Shown: positions 1 to 8,911, numbered from the stretch's first letter. The stretch is DNA of 41,098 nt from CAYLLT01 sp964591605 (GCA_964591605.1 CAZQEN010000020.1:1-41098), one strand, 5' to 3'. A program made the numbers and translations. Notes: a model not told the origin generated them from the sequence alone.

Positions 1-315
1 GAAACCTCTTGTTAACCCTCGTTAGTTGCATCGGGTCCTTGATGGCCCCAGGCCCTCTTCTTATCTGCCTCAAAGAGGTTCGGAGCGACCGTCATGTGCT
101 CGATTCTTCCGCCGACTGTGCTTCAGCCGCGGAGCGGCGTTAGGGGGTAGCCCACGGCGCTAGCCGTGGGAACGGTCAGCCATGGACAATTCAGCCCCGG
201 ACGGGGCGAAAGAACGCACCCCGTCCTTCTATCGCCCCTTCCGGGGCTTGGGTTTCCAGGGCATCACGCCGTCGTTGATGACTCTCACAAGTTGCCTGCA
301 CGGTCTGCCGCGCGG
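1..315. other. Gene-free left edge, downstream of the FAD oxidoreductase
   Basis: No credible gene is seen here. The stretch lies downstream of the minus-strand oxidoreductase that ends at 316. The only clear content is the hairpin cluster at 126-247, plus a weak inverted repeat CCTCTT (54-59) / AAGAGG (73-78). Short frames that cross it have no recognisable product or ribosome-binding site. Confidence 0.6.
126..247. repeat. Cluster of four short REP-like palindromes
   Basis: Four small perfect hairpins lie within 122 bases. They are GCCGC/GCGGC with a 3-base loop (126-138), CCCACGGC/GCCGTGGG with loop GCTA (151-170), GCCCC/GGGGC with loop GGAC (194-207), and GCCCC/GGGGC with loop TTCC (234-247). 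Compact stems with 3-4 base loops in noncoding DNA are typical of REP-like elements, which are abundant in planctomycete genomes. The cluster could also shield the 3' end of the oxidoreductase transcript. No T-tract follows, so it is not a classical intrinsic terminator. Confidence 0.65.
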
Positions 316-2034
316 TCAGGCCGGTCTGGGGGCATGCAGGTCGCCCCGAAGCTGCTCGAGCGTCTCGGGCTTCTCGAATGGCGCCAAATGCACGCGCTCG
401 AACCGGTCATCCGACACCGGCACGTCGTCGTACCACATGAGCGGCACGCCGCGGGCGACCAGGCGCCGCTGCAGGTCGAGCAGGAGGGCGGCATCGTCGC
501 GGATGCGCCGGGGTGCGGCGCCGCGCTCGATGGCCATGGCCGCTGCGGTGCCCGCCGCTTCGCCGACGTTCCATTCGATCGGATGCAGCCGGTAGCACCC
601 GTTCGTGATGTGCGTGACCCCCAGGTTCTTGTTGCCCGCCAGCAGGTTCGTGACCTTCCGTGGGATCAGCGCTCCGAGCGGAATCTGGAACGGTTTGGTG
701 GGCGTCATCACCTGCTGACCCGAACTGCGCGTGGTCTCGTGGATGTCGATCGAGTAATGGCCGATCCCCACCGAATCGCGGAAGTGTTCGGCCCGCGGCC
801 CCTTCTGCGTGCCCGATGAGACATCCTGCTGCACGATCGTCCGCAGGGCCACCAGCCGGCGCGTCTCGCGGATGTACGGGAACTTGCTGATGCCATCGGC
901 GCTGCCCATCACGTCCGGCCGCAGCTTGAACTCCGGGTAGCCGCGCCCGCCCTCATCGCGGGCCACTTCCGTCTGCAGCCAGTAGAGCAGGCCGAGGCTC
1001 AGGTTCCTGGCCGCCCGCAGGTGGCGGATCTGCTCCTGCGGCGAGTCGACCAGGATGCTCCCGCCGCGGTAGTCGTTCCCCGGCCAGTTGATCATCGCGA
1101 TGTCGTTGCGATAGCTCGATGGCGCGAACTGCGTGTGATCGATCAGCCGCCGGTAGGTCCAGAACGGCCCGTAGCCCTGCCCCTTGACGAACATGCCGTA
1201 CAGCCGGTCGCCGCGGTCGTGATAGTGGATGACGAGCGTGTAGGGCTGCTTCTCGCGATTGCGTTCGTAGTCGGCCGGCCGGGCGATGAGGTGCTGCTCG
1301 CCGGGCCGGTTCTCGATCGCGAAGGGATACGTGAAGCTCTGCACGTCGAGCGGGTCGGCGGTCTCCACCGCCCCCGGCTCGCCCGTCTGCGACCGCGCAT
1401 CGGCGCCGCTGGTGAACTCCGCCGCCCTCAGCGCGAGCAGATCGCCCAGTTCGCTCGCATCGATGAACATCCCGCCCGTCAGGCGCGTCCGCTCGCGCGT
1501 CTCGAGGTTCACCACGTCGACGTGCTCGATCTTCTCGCCCGAACGTCCGACGGCGTACGCCTTGTGACGCTTGAGGATGCTCAGATGCCCGGACTGTGCG
1601 GCGGGGGCGAGCATCTCATCAATGACCGCCAACGCCGCCTTCGGCTCGAAGCACAGCCGGCTCACCCAGCCGTTGCCGGGGTTGAGATGCTCCTTTCCCG
1701 CAGCGGCCGGCGTGAGCGTCGTGTTCCGGCGATACCAGTCGCGGATACCCCTGCGAAACGCCAGATAGCTTCGCGTACCTCCGCTGGCTTCGATCCAGCC
1801 GTTCTCGTCCAGCGCGCTGACGCCCTGGCTCGTGGCCTGCCCGCCCAGCCAGTCGGTCTCCTCGACGAGGATCACCGTGCGTCCGGCCGCACCGGCCGAC
1901 AGCGCCGCCGCCACCCCGGCCAGGCCGCCGCCGATGATCACGACCTCCGCGTGCCGGCTCGCGCCCGGCGGCGCCGCATCATCCGCCTCGACGATCCGCA
2001 GTTCCTGCACATCCACAATGGCTTTCATGGTCAT
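316..2034 (-). CDS. FAD-dependent oxidoreductase (FAD_oxidored family)
   Basis: This 572-residue flavoprotein belongs to the FAD-dependent oxidoreductase group often found in planctomycete polysaccharide loci. The N-terminal dinucleotide fold is clear: a hydrophobic beta strand leads into G-G-G-L-A-G (35-40), followed by a second strand ending V-E-E near residue 58. The next segment, W-L-G-G-Q-A-T-S-Q-G, matches the family's second FAD-contact motif. Near the C-terminus, a L-L-A-G-N-K-N-L-G segment and G-E-A-A-G-T-A-A-A-M-A form the conserved FAD-binding end. No signal peptide is seen, so it is probably cytoplasmic. The substrate cannot be told from sequence; sugars or sugar acids would suit the context. 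The start lies 60 bases from the divergent phosphoesterase start, so the two probably share a promoter region. An in-frame ATG two codons downstream is a possible alternative start. Confidence 0.85.
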   Translation of the reverse strand: MTMKAIVDVQELRIVEADDAAPPGASRHAEVVIIGGGLAGVAAALSAGAAGRTVILVEETDWLGGQATSQGVSALDENGWIEASGGTRSYLAFRRGIRDWYRRNTTLTPAAAGKEHLNPGNGWVSRLCFEPKAALAVIDEMLAPAAQSGHLSILKRHKAYAVGRSGEKIEHVDVVNLETRERTRLTGGMFIDASELGDLLALRAAEFTSGADARSQTGEPGAVETADPLDVQSFTYPFAIENRPGEQHLIARPADYERNREKQPYTLVIHYHDRGDRLYGMFVKGQGYGPFWTYRRLIDHTQFAPSSYRNDIAMINWPGNDYRGGSILVDSPQEQIRHLRAARNLSLGLLYWLQTEVARDEGGRGYPEFKLRPDVMGSADGISKFPYIRETRRLVALRTIVQQDVSSGTQKGPRAEHFRDSVGIGHYSIDIHETTRSSGQQVMTPTKPFQIPLGALIPRKVTNLLAGNKNLGVTHITNGCYRLHPIEWNVGEAAGTAAAMAIERGAAPRRIRDDAALLLDLQRRLVARGVPLMWYDDVPVSDDRFERVHLAPFEKPETLEQLRGDLHAPRPA

Positions 2035-2094
2035 GCCCCGATTGCTGAGACGTTGCCGTGTTCCTACAATGCGGCTTTGTCGTGGAGTATCTTA

Positions 2095-4314
2095 ATGTTT
2101 CGCTGCAGATGCCGCCTGTTTTCACTGATCCTCTCGATGTTTCTGGCCGGCCGGGCGCAGGGCGTCGAGGACTTCTGCTTCATCCAGATCTCCGACACGC
2201 ACATCGGGCCGCTCCCCGCCGGCTCGCCGCCGCTGCGGGGAGGCGACCGCAGCGTGAGCACCATCGGCTGGGTCTGCGAGCAGGCCAAAACACCGCAGGT
2301 GCTCGAAGTCGGCGACCAGACCGTCACCACGCCGCGCCCGTCGTTGGTCGTCTGCACCGGCGACCTGATGGAGTTTGGCAACGTCGGCCGGACGTTCGAG
2401 AGCTTCGCCGGCCTGTTCAAGCCGCTCCAGATCCCCCTCTACCTGGTGCCCGGCAACCACGACAACACCTGGGCCGGCGTGATGCAGATCATGCGCGACC
2501 GGTACGGCGGCGACCATTACTCGTTCGACCGCTTCGGCTGCCATTTCATCTTCTTCGACTCGGCCACGCCGCAGGAGCCCACGCCGAGCCTCGAACAGCG
2601 CACGCTCACGTTCCTGAAGCGCGACCTTTCGCAAGTGAAGCCCGAAACGCCCGTCTTCCTCTTCTGCCATCACCCGATCTCGAGCGCGGAGTTCGCCAAG
2701 CCGCACGAGCAGCTTCGCTTCCTCGAAACGATCCGCAACCACAATATCGTGCTGCTTGTGATGGGCCACGGCCACTCACCGCGAGCCGAGAAGTGGGGGA
2801 CGCTCGACTCGGTCATGGGCGGCTCGACGTTCGGGCCGAACACGGGCTACAGCACCATCTTCGTCCAGGGCGACACGCTCCGCGTGGTTTACCGCTTCCA
2901 CGAGAAGGCCGCGTCCGCCCCGGCGGACGGTTCGCACGCGGAGTCTGCCGCGCGCCAGGGCCTCTTCAAGGTGCTGCTCGAGAAGTCGATCCGATCCAAC
3001 ACGGCCGGCTTTGCTTTCGCATGCCGGGTCACGCAGGTAGGGGCCGGCGCCGAGTCGATCCCGGTCATCTGCTCGGTGCCCAGGGGCGACTTTCGTGAGA
3101 TGAAGGCCCAGGTCGACAGCGATCCTGAGCGGTCCGCCGTTCTGTCGCCCCGGGTGAAGGATCGGCTGGTCGGGCAGGCTCCCATCAGGAATCTGACGCC
3201 GGGCGCTCACTACGTCCACGTTCTCGCCCGCGTGAGCGATGTGACCGTGGAGCGGACCATGCCGTTCGACGTTATCGCGAGAAACCTGATCGCGGATCGA
3301 ATCACGCTGAATGCCGGCATGAAGGCGCGGCCCGTGGCACTGGGTGACGGACTCCTCGTCGCCACCACGGCCGGTGAAATGGTCCGGCTCGAAGGTGTTC
3401 CTCGTCAGACGGAGGTGAACCACGTCGCGAGCATGAAAAGCGGCGTGTTGTCCGACGCGGGCGCCGAAATCCTCCACGAGCCCGCCTTGGCAGACAAATA
3501 CCTCTATGTCGCCAGCGGCAACGGCAAAGTGTCATGTCTGACGCTTGATGGCAAGGCGGAATGGACGTGCGACGTCGGCGCGAGCACGTACGGCACGCCG
3601 GCCGTCGATCAAACGCGCGTGTATGCCGCCGATCTTCAGGGCTTCGTGCACGCCGTCGAGCGATCCAGCGGCCAGAAGCTCTGGTCCAGGCAGGTCTCTG
3701 ATTACCCGATCGAGCAGTCGATGCTGCTGAGCGGCGGCGTGCTCTATTTCGGCGCGTGGGACGGCTTGGTGTACGCTCTCAGCGCGAGCGACGGCAGCGT
3801 GAAGTGGAAAACCCGCTGCCCGGCCGGCCAGGATTCCCCGAAACTCGCCAACCGCTACTATGCGGCCGCCGACGCGTCACCGATCATCATCGGTGACTGC
3901 CTCTTCTTCGCCGACCGCGCTTATCACCTGGGCGCGTACACGCTCGACGGCCAGTACGCCGGCGGCATCGCGACGGGGATCTCCGCCATCGGCCTGTCGC
4001 AGGATGGGAAGTTCTTCTACGCCCGCGGGCTGGAGTCGGGCCTGACGAAGTATGACGGCAAGGGCCAGAAGATCTGGAACAACCCCGTCGCGCTGGGGCG
4101 ATTCCCCATCCCGCCCACCGAGCACGCCGGCAAAGTGTACGTCTGCTCGAACCGCGGCCTGCTCAGCGCCGTCGACGCCGCCACCGGCCAAACCCTCTGG
4201 CAGTACCAGACCACCCCTCAGCTCCACGTCATGGCCCCGGTTGGCATCGACCCCACGGGCCGCCCCTGTGTCGCCGGCATGGACGGAAGCGTCACTTGCG
4301 TCGCCAGCAGGTAA
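2095..4314 (+). CDS. Secreted calcineurin-type metallophosphoesterase fused to a PQQ-like beta-propeller
   Basis: The frame is open far upstream, but ATG 2095 gives a standard signal peptide (residues 1-22, hydrophobic core FSLILSMFLAG), so a 739-residue product is called. The phosphoesterase domain carries the full metal-ligand set in order: D34-x-H36 (Q-I-S-D-T-H), G89-D90, G-N-H-D (120-123), H192-H193 and G-H-G-H (224-227). A linker of about 180 residues follows. From roughly residue 430 to the end come repeated strands of the type V-Y-A-A-D-x-x-G-x-V-H-A-V and S-G-x-x-L-W, typical of PQQ_2-type propeller repeats. Metal-dependent phosphoester hydrolysis outside the cytoplasm is expected; the propeller may bind substrate or a partner. 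The substrate is unknown. The gene is divergent from the oxidoreductase and convergent with the PEP-CTERM gene. Confidence 0.85.
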   Translation: MFRCRCRLFSLILSMFLAGRAQGVEDFCFIQISDTHIGPLPAGSPPLRGGDRSVSTIGWVCEQAKTPQVLEVGDQTVTTPRPSLVVCTGDLMEFGNVGRTFESFAGLFKPLQIPLYLVPGNHDNTWAGVMQIMRDRYGGDHYSFDRFGCHFIFFDSATPQEPTPSLEQRTLTFLKRDLSQVKPETPVFLFCHHPISSAEFAKPHEQLRFLETIRNHNIVLLVMGHGHSPRAEKWGTLDSVMGGSTFGPNTGYSTIFVQGDTLRVVYRFHEKAASAPADGSHAESAARQGLFKVLLEKSIRSNTAGFAFACRVTQVGAGAESIPVICSVPRGDFREMKAQVDSDPERSAVLSPRVKDRLVGQAPIRNLTPGAHYVHVLARVSDVTVERTMPFDVIARNLIADRITLNAGMKARPVALGDGLLVATTAGEMVRLEGVPRQTEVNHVASMKSGVLSDAGAEILHEPALADKYLYVASGNGKVSCLTLDGKAEWTCDVGASTYGTPAVDQTRVYAADLQGFVHAVERSSGQKLWSRQVSDYPIEQSMLLSGGVLYFGAWDGLVYALSASDGSVKWKTRCPAGQDSPKLANRYYAAADASPIIIGDCLFFADRAYHLGAYTLDGQYAGGIATGISAIGLSQDGKFFYARGLESGLTKYDGKGQKIWNNPVALGRFPIPPTEHAGKVYVCSNRGLLSAVDAATGQTLWQYQTTPQLHVMAPVGIDPTGRPCVAGMDGSVTCVASR

Positions 4315-4317
4315 CAG

Positions 4318-4332
4318 GCACGCTCTGCGTGC
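4318..4332. repeat. Short hairpin between convergent genes
   Basis: GCACGC and GCGTGC flank a TCT loop four bases after the phosphoesterase stop. It lies between two convergent genes and may help end either transcript. There is no T-tract. It could equally be another REP-like palindrome. Confidence 0.35.
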
Positions 4333-4400
4333 GGGAAGGGATTCTCGCACGAGCGGTGCGCTGATGCAGGTCGGAGTCGCTGGTTGCGGCCGGGGCGATC

Positions 4401-5126
4401 TCACGCCACCCGGCGGCGGCGGACCAGAGGCAGCGCGAGGGCCAGCAGGCCCAGGGACGCCGGCTCGGGCGTGACGTCGATCGTCACGGTGGAGCCCACG
4501 GCGTCGCCGCCCCAGCCGAGGATGAAGTTGCCGACGGCCGGGTGATGGGTCGCCAGGTTTAGATTGGCCAGGTACACGAACCGCTCGCCGCCCGGGATCG
4601 GCGTGCGGCTCATCAGCGAGATCAGGACCAGCTTCTCCGCGTTGAGCGTGACGTTATTGGCGACAGGCGTGGCGCCGTTCGTGGTGCGGAAGTTGGAGTC
4701 CCCCGAGCCGCTTCCGACCGGATCCGACGGGGGGACCGCGTCGGTGGGATCCAGCGGATAGAACACAGGCGTGTAGGGCCCGCCCAGGTTGTCGAGCAGA
4801 CCGGTCAGTTCGAAGTTGCGTGTGACCACGCCGTTCACCGCCCCCAGGGGGGTGGAACCCGTGATCCGGTAACTCAGGCCGAAGTTCCCGGCCGTCACCG
4901 CCCGGGCGGCGTCGATCGTCACCGTGCCGGGCGTGCTGGAGACGAAAGTGGCCCCCCACGAGCCGAGGCCGCCCTGTGTCACGGTGGGAAAGTTGAAACC
5001 GACGACATTGATGTCGACGGTCCCGGTGAACGGCGCATCAAACGGTCCTGCGTGCACTGCACCGCTCAGTGCGATGACGACGATGGAGCTGAGCAGCCAT
5101 GTAACCCTGCTGTTGGAAGTGAGCAT
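4401..5126 (-). CDS. PEP-CTERM sorted exported protein
   Basis: The start is set at ATG 5126 because a strong ribosome-binding site (AAGGGAGG) lies just upstream; the frame continues upstream without one. The 241-residue product has a signal peptide (core WLLSSIVVIALSG, cleavage near V-H-A-G) and a beta-rich body without recognised catalytic motifs. It ends in a canonical sorting tail: P-E-P, a short hydrophobic helix (LGLLALALPLV) and R-R-R-R. PEP-CTERM tails are handled by exosortase, which processes the protein at the inner membrane for release or surface attachment. No exosortase gene is in this window. The protein is probably a surface or matrix component. Its precise role is unknown. 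Confidence 0.85.
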   Translation of the reverse strand: MLTSNSRVTWLLSSIVVIALSGAVHAGPFDAPFTGTVDINVVGFNFPTVTQGGLGSWGATFVSSTPGTVTIDAARAVTAGNFGLSYRITGSTPLGAVNGVVTRNFELTGLLDNLGGPYTPVFYPLDPTDAVPPSDPVGSGSGDSNFRTTNGATPVANNVTLNAEKLVLISLMSRTPIPGGERFVYLANLNLATHHPAVGNFILGWGGDAVGSTVTIDVTPEPASLGLLALALPLVRRRRVA

Positions 5127-5331
5127 GTTTCCGCCTCCCTTGGTGCCGAGCGAGTCAGTGGTCTTCGCGACCGAGCGACTCACTGTGGACGAATCCCGAC
5201 GAGTTGCAGCCGTGGCGACATCCGCCGGACGGCACGTGCTAAAATCCCTGGGCTTGCGGGGGCTACTGGGCGGAGTCGCCAGTCGAGGACCGACCGGCGG
5301 AGGTGCTTTTCACCCTCGATTCACCACTTTC

Positions 5332-5360
5332 AGCCTATCAGTTGAAGCGGTTCACGTCAA
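5332..5360 (-). promoter_or_regulatory. Candidate sigma-70-type promoter of the PEP-CTERM gene
   Basis: Reading the minus strand, TTGACG (5360-5355) is followed by a 17-base spacer and TAGGCT (5337-5332). The -35 box matches the bacterial consensus at five of six bases; the -10 box is weak (three of six). It would produce a leader of about 200 bases before ATG 5126. This is a pattern match only. Confidence 0.3.
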
Positions 5361-5446
5361 GCTTATTGTCCGGGCCGGTGAGGATTTCACGCACCGCGGG
5401 TCCTGCCCCGCTGGCCGGGCACGCAGGAGCCGATCGCCACCTTGCC

Positions 5447-5468
5447 GGATTCAAGTGTGGCTGAATCC
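5447..5468 (-). terminator. Hairpin just downstream of the CocE/NonD hydrolase
   Basis: A 7-base perfect stem (GGATTCA / TGAATCC) with an 8-base loop begins six bases after the hydrolase stop codon. Its position fits transcription termination or 3'-end protection. It lacks the T-run of a classical intrinsic terminator. Confidence 0.4.
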
Positions 5469-5473
5469 CTCTG

Positions 5474-7141
5474 TCAGCGCCCGTCGCGCCGAATCACCGG
5501 CAGGTGCACGGCCGAGGGGTGCGAGGTCGAACTGTAGAGCGTGTTATGGGCCACCCGCGTCGGGCAGAAGGGCCAGGCAGGCCAGCCGGTGTTGGGGTTG
5601 ACGTCATAGCGGGGGTAGTTGGAGCCGGCCACGGTCACGCGGATGCGGTGTCCGCGGTTGAACACCAGGCTGGTGGGCGTCAGCCGGACCTGGACGGGGA
5701 CGATCTGTCCCGGCTGGAGCAGATCGAGGCGGTCGAGGCCCTTGCGATAGCGGACCCGGCAAACCCCGTCGCAGATGATCATGCTCCGGCCGTCGGGATA
5801 GACATCGCAGAGCTTCACGGCCAGGTCGGTGTCGGGGCTGTCGGAAGAGATATGCAGCGAAGCGACGAGCGGACCCGTGACTTCGAGCGGCTCTTCGAGC
5901 GGGGTGGTCGTGTACACGAGGACATCGGCGTGGGCCTCGATCTCGCGCTGGTCGTAGGTGCCCTGAGGCAGGCACAGCACATGTCCGCCACGGGTGGGGA
6001 CGGGGTTGGCGGGGTCGGCCGCGAAGGTGCGCGATCCTTCCGCGGCGACGAGGGGATCGGGCGAGAGCGAGCCGTCGGAATGGAGGTGATAGGGTGTTAT
6101 TGTGGCCGGGGGCGGCCAGTCGGATTCCATCCGCCAGACGTTGCCCGGTGCTCCTTCCTCGCCGACGGCCCCCATGGTGTAGTAGACAACGGCCGGCGCC
6201 CGATCCGCTCCGTTGTCTTCTCCCAAGAGGTAGTGGGCGAACCACTCCTGTCCGCCGATAGGGCAGGGGAGGCGGCGCGAATTGGCCGGGAAGGTCAGCT
6301 CGCCGGCCCGGGCCGGTTTGGCATCGGTGCCAGGTCCACCGTGACACCACGGGCCGATCAGCAGCTTCTGCGTGCCGCGGGCGCCGGCGCCGCCGTGGTG
6401 CTGACGGGCCTGCCAGGTGTCGATGATGCCCACCAGGAAGGCGTCAAACCAGCCCCCGTAGAACACCGAGGGCACGTGAATGCGATCGGCCTGGGCGTTG
6501 GCGTCCACGCGCTGCCAGTGCCGGTCGTAGAAGGGGTGCATCACGGTGAGCCAGAGATTGGCGGGATGGTAGCGGTTGTCGATGAGCCAGCCGCCGGTCA
6601 TTTCGAGCCGCAGGGCGCCGCTTTCGTACGTCGCCTCGTGGTAGAGGCTGCCGGCGGCGACCAGGATGTACTGCGCGACCAGCGGTTCGGGCGCGTCCGG
6701 CGCGAGCAGCGTCTGGGTGATGCCCATGGCCGAGGCGCCCACCGTGCCCACCCTGCCGTTGCACCACTTCTGACGGGCGATCCACGCGATCGTGTCGTGG
6801 CCGTCCTGGAGCTGGCCGTTGCCGCAGTTGAGGAAGGCGAGGTCGGCGCCCTGCGAATCGAACCGCCCGCGGACGTCCTGGATCACCATGGCATAGCCTT
6901 TGCCGACCCAGGAGCCGAACTCGGGCCCGTAGCCCTTCTTGCCGTAGGTCGTGCGGACCAGCAGGGCGGGCCAGGAGCCCTCGCCGCCGGCAGGCAGATA
7001 GACGTCGGTGGCGAGGCGCGTTCCATCACGCATGGCGACCATCTCGGTGAGAGCGGGCCTGGGCGGACCTGCCTCCGAAGCGCCGGCGGCCGGACTGCAG
7101 ACCACACTGAAGAGGAGGCCGGAAGCGATGATGGGCAACAT
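5474..7141 (-). CDS. Exported CocE/NonD family hydrolase (X-Pro dipeptidyl-peptidase S15 fold)
   Basis: The 555-residue product has a signal peptide (residues 1 to about 20, IASGLLFSVVCSPAAGA). An S15-type alpha/beta-hydrolase follows: the opening strand M-R-D-G-T-R-L-A-T-D-V-Y-L-P, the segment R-T-T-Y-G-K and Q-D-V-R-G-R-F. The nucleophile lies in G-A-S-A-M-G (Ser137), the acid in G-G-W-F-D (Asp233) and the base in P-W-C-H-G (His267). The C-terminal half is the jelly-roll domain of this family, with the segment G-H-R-I-R-V-T-V-A-G-S-N-Y-P-R. The family includes cocaine esterase, glutaryl acylases and X-Pro peptidases. The substrate here (ester, amide or peptide) cannot be assigned. It is divergent from the pectate-lyase-like gene across about 350 bases. 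Confidence 0.88.
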   Translation of the reverse strand: MLPIIASGLLFSVVCSPAAGASEAGPPRPALTEMVAMRDGTRLATDVYLPAGGEGSWPALLVRTTYGKKGYGPEFGSWVGKGYAMVIQDVRGRFDSQGADLAFLNCGNGQLQDGHDTIAWIARQKWCNGRVGTVGASAMGITQTLLAPDAPEPLVAQYILVAAGSLYHEATYESGALRLEMTGGWLIDNRYHPANLWLTVMHPFYDRHWQRVDANAQADRIHVPSVFYGGWFDAFLVGIIDTWQARQHHGGAGARGTQKLLIGPWCHGGPGTDAKPARAGELTFPANSRRLPCPIGGQEWFAHYLLGEDNGADRAPAVVYYTMGAVGEEGAPGNVWRMESDWPPPATITPYHLHSDGSLSPDPLVAAEGSRTFAADPANPVPTRGGHVLCLPQGTYDQREIEAHADVLVYTTTPLEEPLEVTGPLVASLHISSDSPDTDLAVKLCDVYPDGRSMIICDGVCRVRYRKGLDRLDLLQPGQIVPVQVRLTPTSLVFNRGHRIRVTVAGSNYPRYDVNPNTGWPAWPFCPTRVAHNTLYSSTSHPSAVHLPVIRRDGR

Positions 7142-7494
7142 GAGCTGAACTCCGAGACGGACACAATCTTACGCCAGGCCGGCCGGTCATGCCAGCCGGC
7201 CGGGACGCACTGGCTGGCTGTGGGCTGTATCCAGAGTTCACTGGCAGACAGGTGGCACGGGCAGCGAGTACGCTGCCCATGCCACCCGAGAGACTCGCCA
7301 CGGGGTTTCGGATGCACACCTGGCTGTGTGAATCGCTTCAAACGGGCTGGCTCTCCCTCGTTGCCGGCGATACATTCGGGTGATCCAGCGGGGAGGCCCG
7401 GCCGGCGCACGATGGCGCAACCTCCCGCCGGTCGGAGCGGCAGAAGCATTGAGGGGGGGCATGGGACAGCACAAACCGGGATCGAGGTGTTCAG
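7142..7494. other. Divergent intergenic region with a long hairpin
   Basis: About 350 bases lie between the minus-strand hydrolase and the plus-strand pectate-lyase-like gene, so it must carry both promoters. I found no confident promoter boxes. The outstanding element is the hairpin at 7251-7286. Short frames here look like chance. Confidence 0.5.
7251..7286. repeat. 36-base REP-like palindrome
   Basis: GGTGGCA (7251-7257) pairs with TGCCACC (7280-7286), and inside it GGGCAGCG (7259-7266) pairs with CGCTGCCC (7271-7278). One mismatch and an AGTA loop interrupt an otherwise perfect 15-pair stem. The shape suggests a dispersed palindromic element rather than a terminator: no T-tract follows, and both flanking genes start here rather than end. 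Confidence 0.7.
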
Positions 7495-8805
7495 ATGCGA
7501 CGGGCGTGGTGGATGATCTGCGTGGTGATGTCGAGCAGGGCGGCGGCCGGGGGCGTCCCCGCCTTCCCGGGGGCGGAGGGCTTCGGCACGCAGACGCCGG
7601 GCGGGCGAGGCGGACGCGTGATCGAGGTGACGACGCTCGACGATGCGGGGCCGGGCAGCCTGCGGGCGGCACTCGAGGCCCAGGGACCGCGGATCGTGGT
7701 ATTCCGCGTCGGCGGCAGCCTCGCGCTGCGGACGCCGATCCTGATCCGCTCGCCGTTCGTCACGATCGCCGGGCAGACGGCGCCGGGCGACGGGATTCTC
7801 GTCCGCGACACGAACCTGCGCGTGCGCACGCACGACGTCGTGATCCGGTACCTGCGATGCCGGGTCGGGGGCAACCGCGGCGTGCCTTCGAATCGTCAGG
7901 ACGGCATCGCGATCGAGAATGACGAGGACACCAGGGACACGCACCACGTCGTGCTCGATCATTGCTCGGTGTCGTGGGGGCAGGACGAGAACTTCGGGGT
8001 GTCGGGTGTGCACGATGTGACCATCCAGTGGTGCATCGGGGCCGAAGGGCTGCGCCGCGGCTACCACGACAAGGGCGATCACAGCATGGGCATGATTCTG
8101 GGCAATCACTGCGACCGGATCAGCGTGCATCACAACCTGCTCATGTCGAACGGCAGCCGCAATCCGCGTATCCAGGGCGGCCTCCACGATGTGGTCAACA
8201 ATGTCGTGTACAACTTCGGCGGGATCATGGCGATGCTCTCGCGCGGCCCGCGGGTGAACATGGTGGGCAACTGGTACCAGGCCGGGCCGAGCAGCTCGAA
8301 GCGCCCGCCGCCGGTGATCCGCGTCGAGCCGGGTCAGGACGGCGGGCGGTACTTCCTGCGCGGCAACATCAACCTGGTTCGCCGCCGGCCGGACGAACCC
8401 GAGTGGCTCGGCATGACCGATCTGCCCGTCGAGCAGGTGGTTGCACGCGAGCCCTTCCCGGCCGACCCGATCACTGCGACGGATGCGAAGACGGCGCTGG
8501 AGGCGGTCCTGAAGGAGGCCGGTGCGACGATCCCGCGGCGCGACGCGGTCGATGAGCGGCTCCTGCGCGAGCTGCGCGCCGGGAAAGGGCAGATCATCGA
8601 CCATCCCGACGAAGTCGGCGGCCATCCCTCGATAGAAGGCGGCCCGGCTCCACCCGACGCCGATCACGACGGCATGCCGGACGCGTGGGAGCAGCAGCAC
8701 GGCTTGAACCCCTCCGACCCGAAGGACTCCGGCACCGACCGCGACGGGGACGGATACACGAACGTCGAGGAGTACCTGAATCACCTGTGTGCCATCAGAC
8801 CCTGA
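7495..8805 (+). CDS. Secreted pectate-lyase-like protein (PL1 type, beta-helix) with C-terminal calcium-repeat tail
   Basis: The 436-residue product starts at ATG 7495 with GAGG about eleven bases upstream. A short signal peptide is followed by F-P-G-A-E-G-F-G-T-Q-T-P-G-G-R-G-G, the standard opening of bacterial PL1-like pectate lyases. Beta-helix rungs follow, with D-H-C-S-V-S-W (155-161), H-H-N-L-L-M and S-R-N-P-R-I (221-226). The R-x-P-R pattern there resembles the catalytic arginine region of PL1. The last 45 residues carry D-x-D-x-D-G-M-P-D-x-W-E and D-R-D-G-D-G-Y-T-N-x-E-E, thrombospondin-3/EF-like calcium motifs often appended to secreted lyases. It probably cleaves polygalacturonate by beta-elimination outside the cell; activity is inferred from family. 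Confidence 0.88.
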   Translation: MRRAWWMICVVMSSRAAAGGVPAFPGAEGFGTQTPGGRGGRVIEVTTLDDAGPGSLRAALEAQGPRIVVFRVGGSLALRTPILIRSPFVTIAGQTAPGDGILVRDTNLRVRTHDVVIRYLRCRVGGNRGVPSNRQDGIAIENDEDTRDTHHVVLDHCSVSWGQDENFGVSGVHDVTIQWCIGAEGLRRGYHDKGDHSMGMILGNHCDRISVHHNLLMSNGSRNPRIQGGLHDVVNNVVYNFGGIMAMLSRGPRVNMVGNWYQAGPSSSKRPPPVIRVEPGQDGGRYFLRGNINLVRRRPDEPEWLGMTDLPVEQVVAREPFPADPITATDAKTALEAVLKEAGATIPRRDAVDERLLRELRAGKGQIIDHPDEVGGHPSIEGGPAPPDADHDGMPDAWEQQHGLNPSDPKDSGTDRDGDGYTNVEEYLNHLCAIRP

Positions 8806-8821
8806 CACATGAAGATGTGTC
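8804..8821 (+). terminator. Hairpin overlapping the stop of the pectate-lyase-like gene
   Basis: GACACAT and ATGTGTC form a 7-base stem with a GAAG tetraloop, and the stem begins within the TGA stop (8803-8805). It lies between convergent genes, so a role in ending transcription is likely, although no T-tract follows. Confidence 0.45.
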
Positions 8822-8911
8822 CGAAGGGTCGCAGGGGAAGCAGAGACCAGAAGGCATCATCGTTCTGACGACCGATCGGGAGCACGGCATGCGGCGCGGC
8901 CGCTGCGGGAG

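Larger units (their letters stand above)
5127..5473. other. Intergenic region upstream of the PEP-CTERM gene
   Basis: This gene-free stretch of 347 bases separates two minus-strand genes. It holds a candidate promoter for the PEP-CTERM gene (5332-5360) and a hairpin just after the hydrolase stop (5447-5468). The remaining 200 bases upstream of the PEP-CTERM start would be a long 5' leader. I could not match it to a known riboswitch. Confidence 0.5.

Noticed and set aside
1021..2094. Upstream extension of the phosphoesterase frame
   Set aside because: It overlaps the oxidoreductase on the other strand and would bury the signal peptide that begins at 2095.
5504..7516. Long plus-strand open frame (670 codons) opposite the CocE/NonD hydrolase
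   Set aside because: Its composition is Arg/Gly/Val/His-rich with no domain, while the minus strand encodes a full hydrolase with signal peptide and catalytic residues. High GC at third positions keeps antisense frames open.
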